Assembly (NCBI GenBank): GCA_027364495.1
Contig: DAHXPE010000476.1
Span: 1 to 6,846 of the forward strand
Length of the DNA stretch: 6,846 nucleotides
Source of the DNA: Candidatus Heimdallarchaeota archaeon
Lineage (GTDB): Archaea; Asgardarchaeota; Heimdallarchaeia; Hodarchaeales; LC-3
Direction of reading: 5' to 3'
This document shows positions 5,641-6,846 of this stretch, piece after piece; position 1 is the first letter of the stretch; every line of letters starts with the position of its first letter. A model generated the notes under the pieces. It saw only the letters and a list, made by a program, of their open reading frames with translations, was not told the origin of the DNA and made no database searches. Both the position numbers and the translations under genes were made by a program.

Positions 5641-6828
5641 TCAGTCTTGTTTTGAGTAGTCTTTTTTTTGCTGATCGATAATAAAATCCATTTGTATTTG
5701 TTCTATTGCTTTATAAAAGTTCTGGCTAATCACTTCCCAGTCACACTTTTGTTTAACGGCATTATATTCCTGAGCTTTATCGTGATGAAAATATTCAATA
5801 TTTTCAAGAATCTCCATTAACCTATTGTAAAATGCATCTACATCCATCTCTATATATTCAAGGTACTTACCCTCAAAATCATCGAAATTTCCTTTAAGAT
5901 AATTACCGCACAGTACATAAAGTCCAGATGATAATGCTTCAAGTACGACCAGTCCAAAATAGTCGTCGCGGCTTGGATAAATGAAAATGTCCGATTCTCT
6001 ATAAAGTGACGCGAGTTCATTGTCTCCTACAACCCCATGATAAATTATATTTTTATTTTTTTTAACCCTTTCTTCCCAAGGACCTGCACCAGCAATATGA
6101 AACTCAATACCCTTATTATTTTTTAATTTTTTAATAAGTGGAAGAAGAATGTCCAGCCCCTTTGCTTTACTCAGGTACGCAACATAAAAGACTTTGAGTT
6201 TGTCATTTTTTAGAGTAATGTCGGGTTTGAAAATATGGGTATCAACTCCATTTGGAAGTACCATGTTATATTTCATTCCGAAAGATGATTCAAGGTTTTT
6301 CAATATTTGTTTGTTTTTTGGAAAAACCTGGTATCCGTTGATATTTTTAAAATATATTTTTAAGTAGGTTCGATAAAAAATCCTCTTAAATATATTTTTT
6401 GAAAAAAAAAGTGTAGGGTCAATAGAATGGTTAGAGCCTATGACGGGCATCTTAGATTTATCAAAGTATATGGCAAAAAAATTACTGAAGAGAAATGCCA
6501 CATCATTCTCTTCTATTGCATCAAATATTTCATTTTCACTTATTCTCTTTTTATCTAAAATGTAACTTCGAATTATTATATTATTAATTATTATGTTTAA
6601 TATTTTATTTTGGTTTTTACCTATGACGTTCCTGTGTATTTTTATAATATTGCTCTCCTTCGTTACTTGGGATAAGATATCATCAGATATTCTCTGGCTT
6701 TCCATATAATCTGTTTCTAAAATAGTAACATTTACCCAATCGGGCCGAAATTTAAGCAAATTCAGGAGAACCTTCTCAGAACCTCGCCCATTCCTTAAAT
6801 CTGCATGTATTGCAAAAGCAAGTTTCAT
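5641..6828 (-). CDS. Family 4 glycosyltransferase (GT-B fold)
   Basis: This complete 395-residue GT4 enzyme has two Rossmann domains. The N-terminal half begins KLAFAIHADLRNGRGSEKVLLNLL (2-25), where GRGSEK replaces GGAE, and holds the acceptor-side histidine region VIGSNHSIDP (129-138). MVLPNGVDTHIF (189-200) is the interdomain linker. The C-terminal domain has FYVAYLSKAKGLDILL (214-229), FHIAGAGPWEE (243-253), ESDIFIYPSRDD (278-289) and YFGLVVLEALSSG (290-302). Lys223 is in place, but the usual Arg of the GRxxxxKG motif is Tyr218, and the first Glu of the EX7E motif is Asp289 (second, Glu297, kept). No signal or membrane helix is present, so it acts in the cytoplasm, with nucleotide-sugar donor and unknown acceptor. 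ATG 6828 places the first strand correctly; the frame is open upstream to the window edge, but only six codons are visible. It is convergent with the plus-strand genes and rich in Lys, Asn and Ile codons. Confidence 0.9.
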   Translation of the reverse strand: MKLAFAIHADLRNGRGSEKVLLNLLKFRPDWVNVTILETDYMESQRISDDILSQVTKESNIIKIHRNVIGKNQNKILNIIINNIIIRSYILDKKRISENEIFDAIEENDVAFLFSNFFAIYFDKSKMPVIGSNHSIDPTLFFSKNIFKRIFYRTYLKIYFKNINGYQVFPKNKQILKNLESSFGMKYNMVLPNGVDTHIFKPDITLKNDKLKVFYVAYLSKAKGLDILLPLIKKLKNNKGIEFHIAGAGPWEERVKKNKNIIYHGVVGDNELASLYRESDIFIYPSRDDYFGLVVLEALSSGLYVLCGNYLKGNFDDFEGKYLEYIEMDVDAFYNRLMEILENIEYFHHDKAQEYNAVKQKCDWEVISQNFYKAIEQIQMDFIIDQQKKDYSKQD

Positions 6829-6846
6829 TTTCAGCTTATTTAATAG

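Noticed and set aside
1..6846. tRNA, rRNA, CRISPR array, insertion sequence or transposase
   Set aside because: No cloverleaf-like segment, regular short repeats, transposase-like protein or terminal inverted repeats were seen; gaps between genes are short and AT-rich.

Overview
This AT-rich window most likely comes from an archaeon, and a relative of the Thermoplasmata is my best guess. The reasons are the Shine-Dalgarno-like GGTG/GAGGTG motifs, TATA-like boxes close to gene starts, frequent TTG/GTG starts, a DUF2079 membrane protein beside a secreted Ig/PKD-like glycoprotein, and a Pyrococcus-type polyprenol-phosphate mannosyltransferase. The lineage is inferred from protein style; no marker gene is present.

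Layout: (1) Positions 1-562, minus strand, hold the 5' part of a family 4 glycosyltransferase (GT4) with a TTG start, running off the left edge. (2) Positions 563-693 are a divergent promoter region. (3) Positions 694-3495, plus strand, hold a tightly linked pair: a membrane-anchored extracellular beta-sandwich protein with twelve N-glycosylation sequons, then a ten-helix DUF2079 protein of the GT-C type. (4) Positions 3665-4441, plus, encode a DPM1-like GT2. (5) Positions 4520-5407, plus, encode a second, more divergent GT2. (6) Positions 5408-5640 lie between convergent genes and hold a strong hairpin, a 23-codon relic of a GT4 N-terminus and a T8 run. (7) Positions 5641-6828, minus, encode a full-length GT4.

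Taken together this is a cell-surface glycan locus. GT4 and GT2 enzymes would build a lipid-linked glycan on the cytoplasmic face, the DPM1-like enzyme would charge a polyprenol phosphate with a hexose, the GT-C-like DUF2079 protein could use such a lipid donor outside the membrane, and the sequon-rich surface protein is an obvious candidate acceptor. That chain of roles is inference from family membership and proximity. Mixed orientation, a decayed GT4 fragment and homopolymer-rich last genes suggest the locus is rearranging. No RNA genes, CRISPR arrays, insertion sequences or origins were seen.
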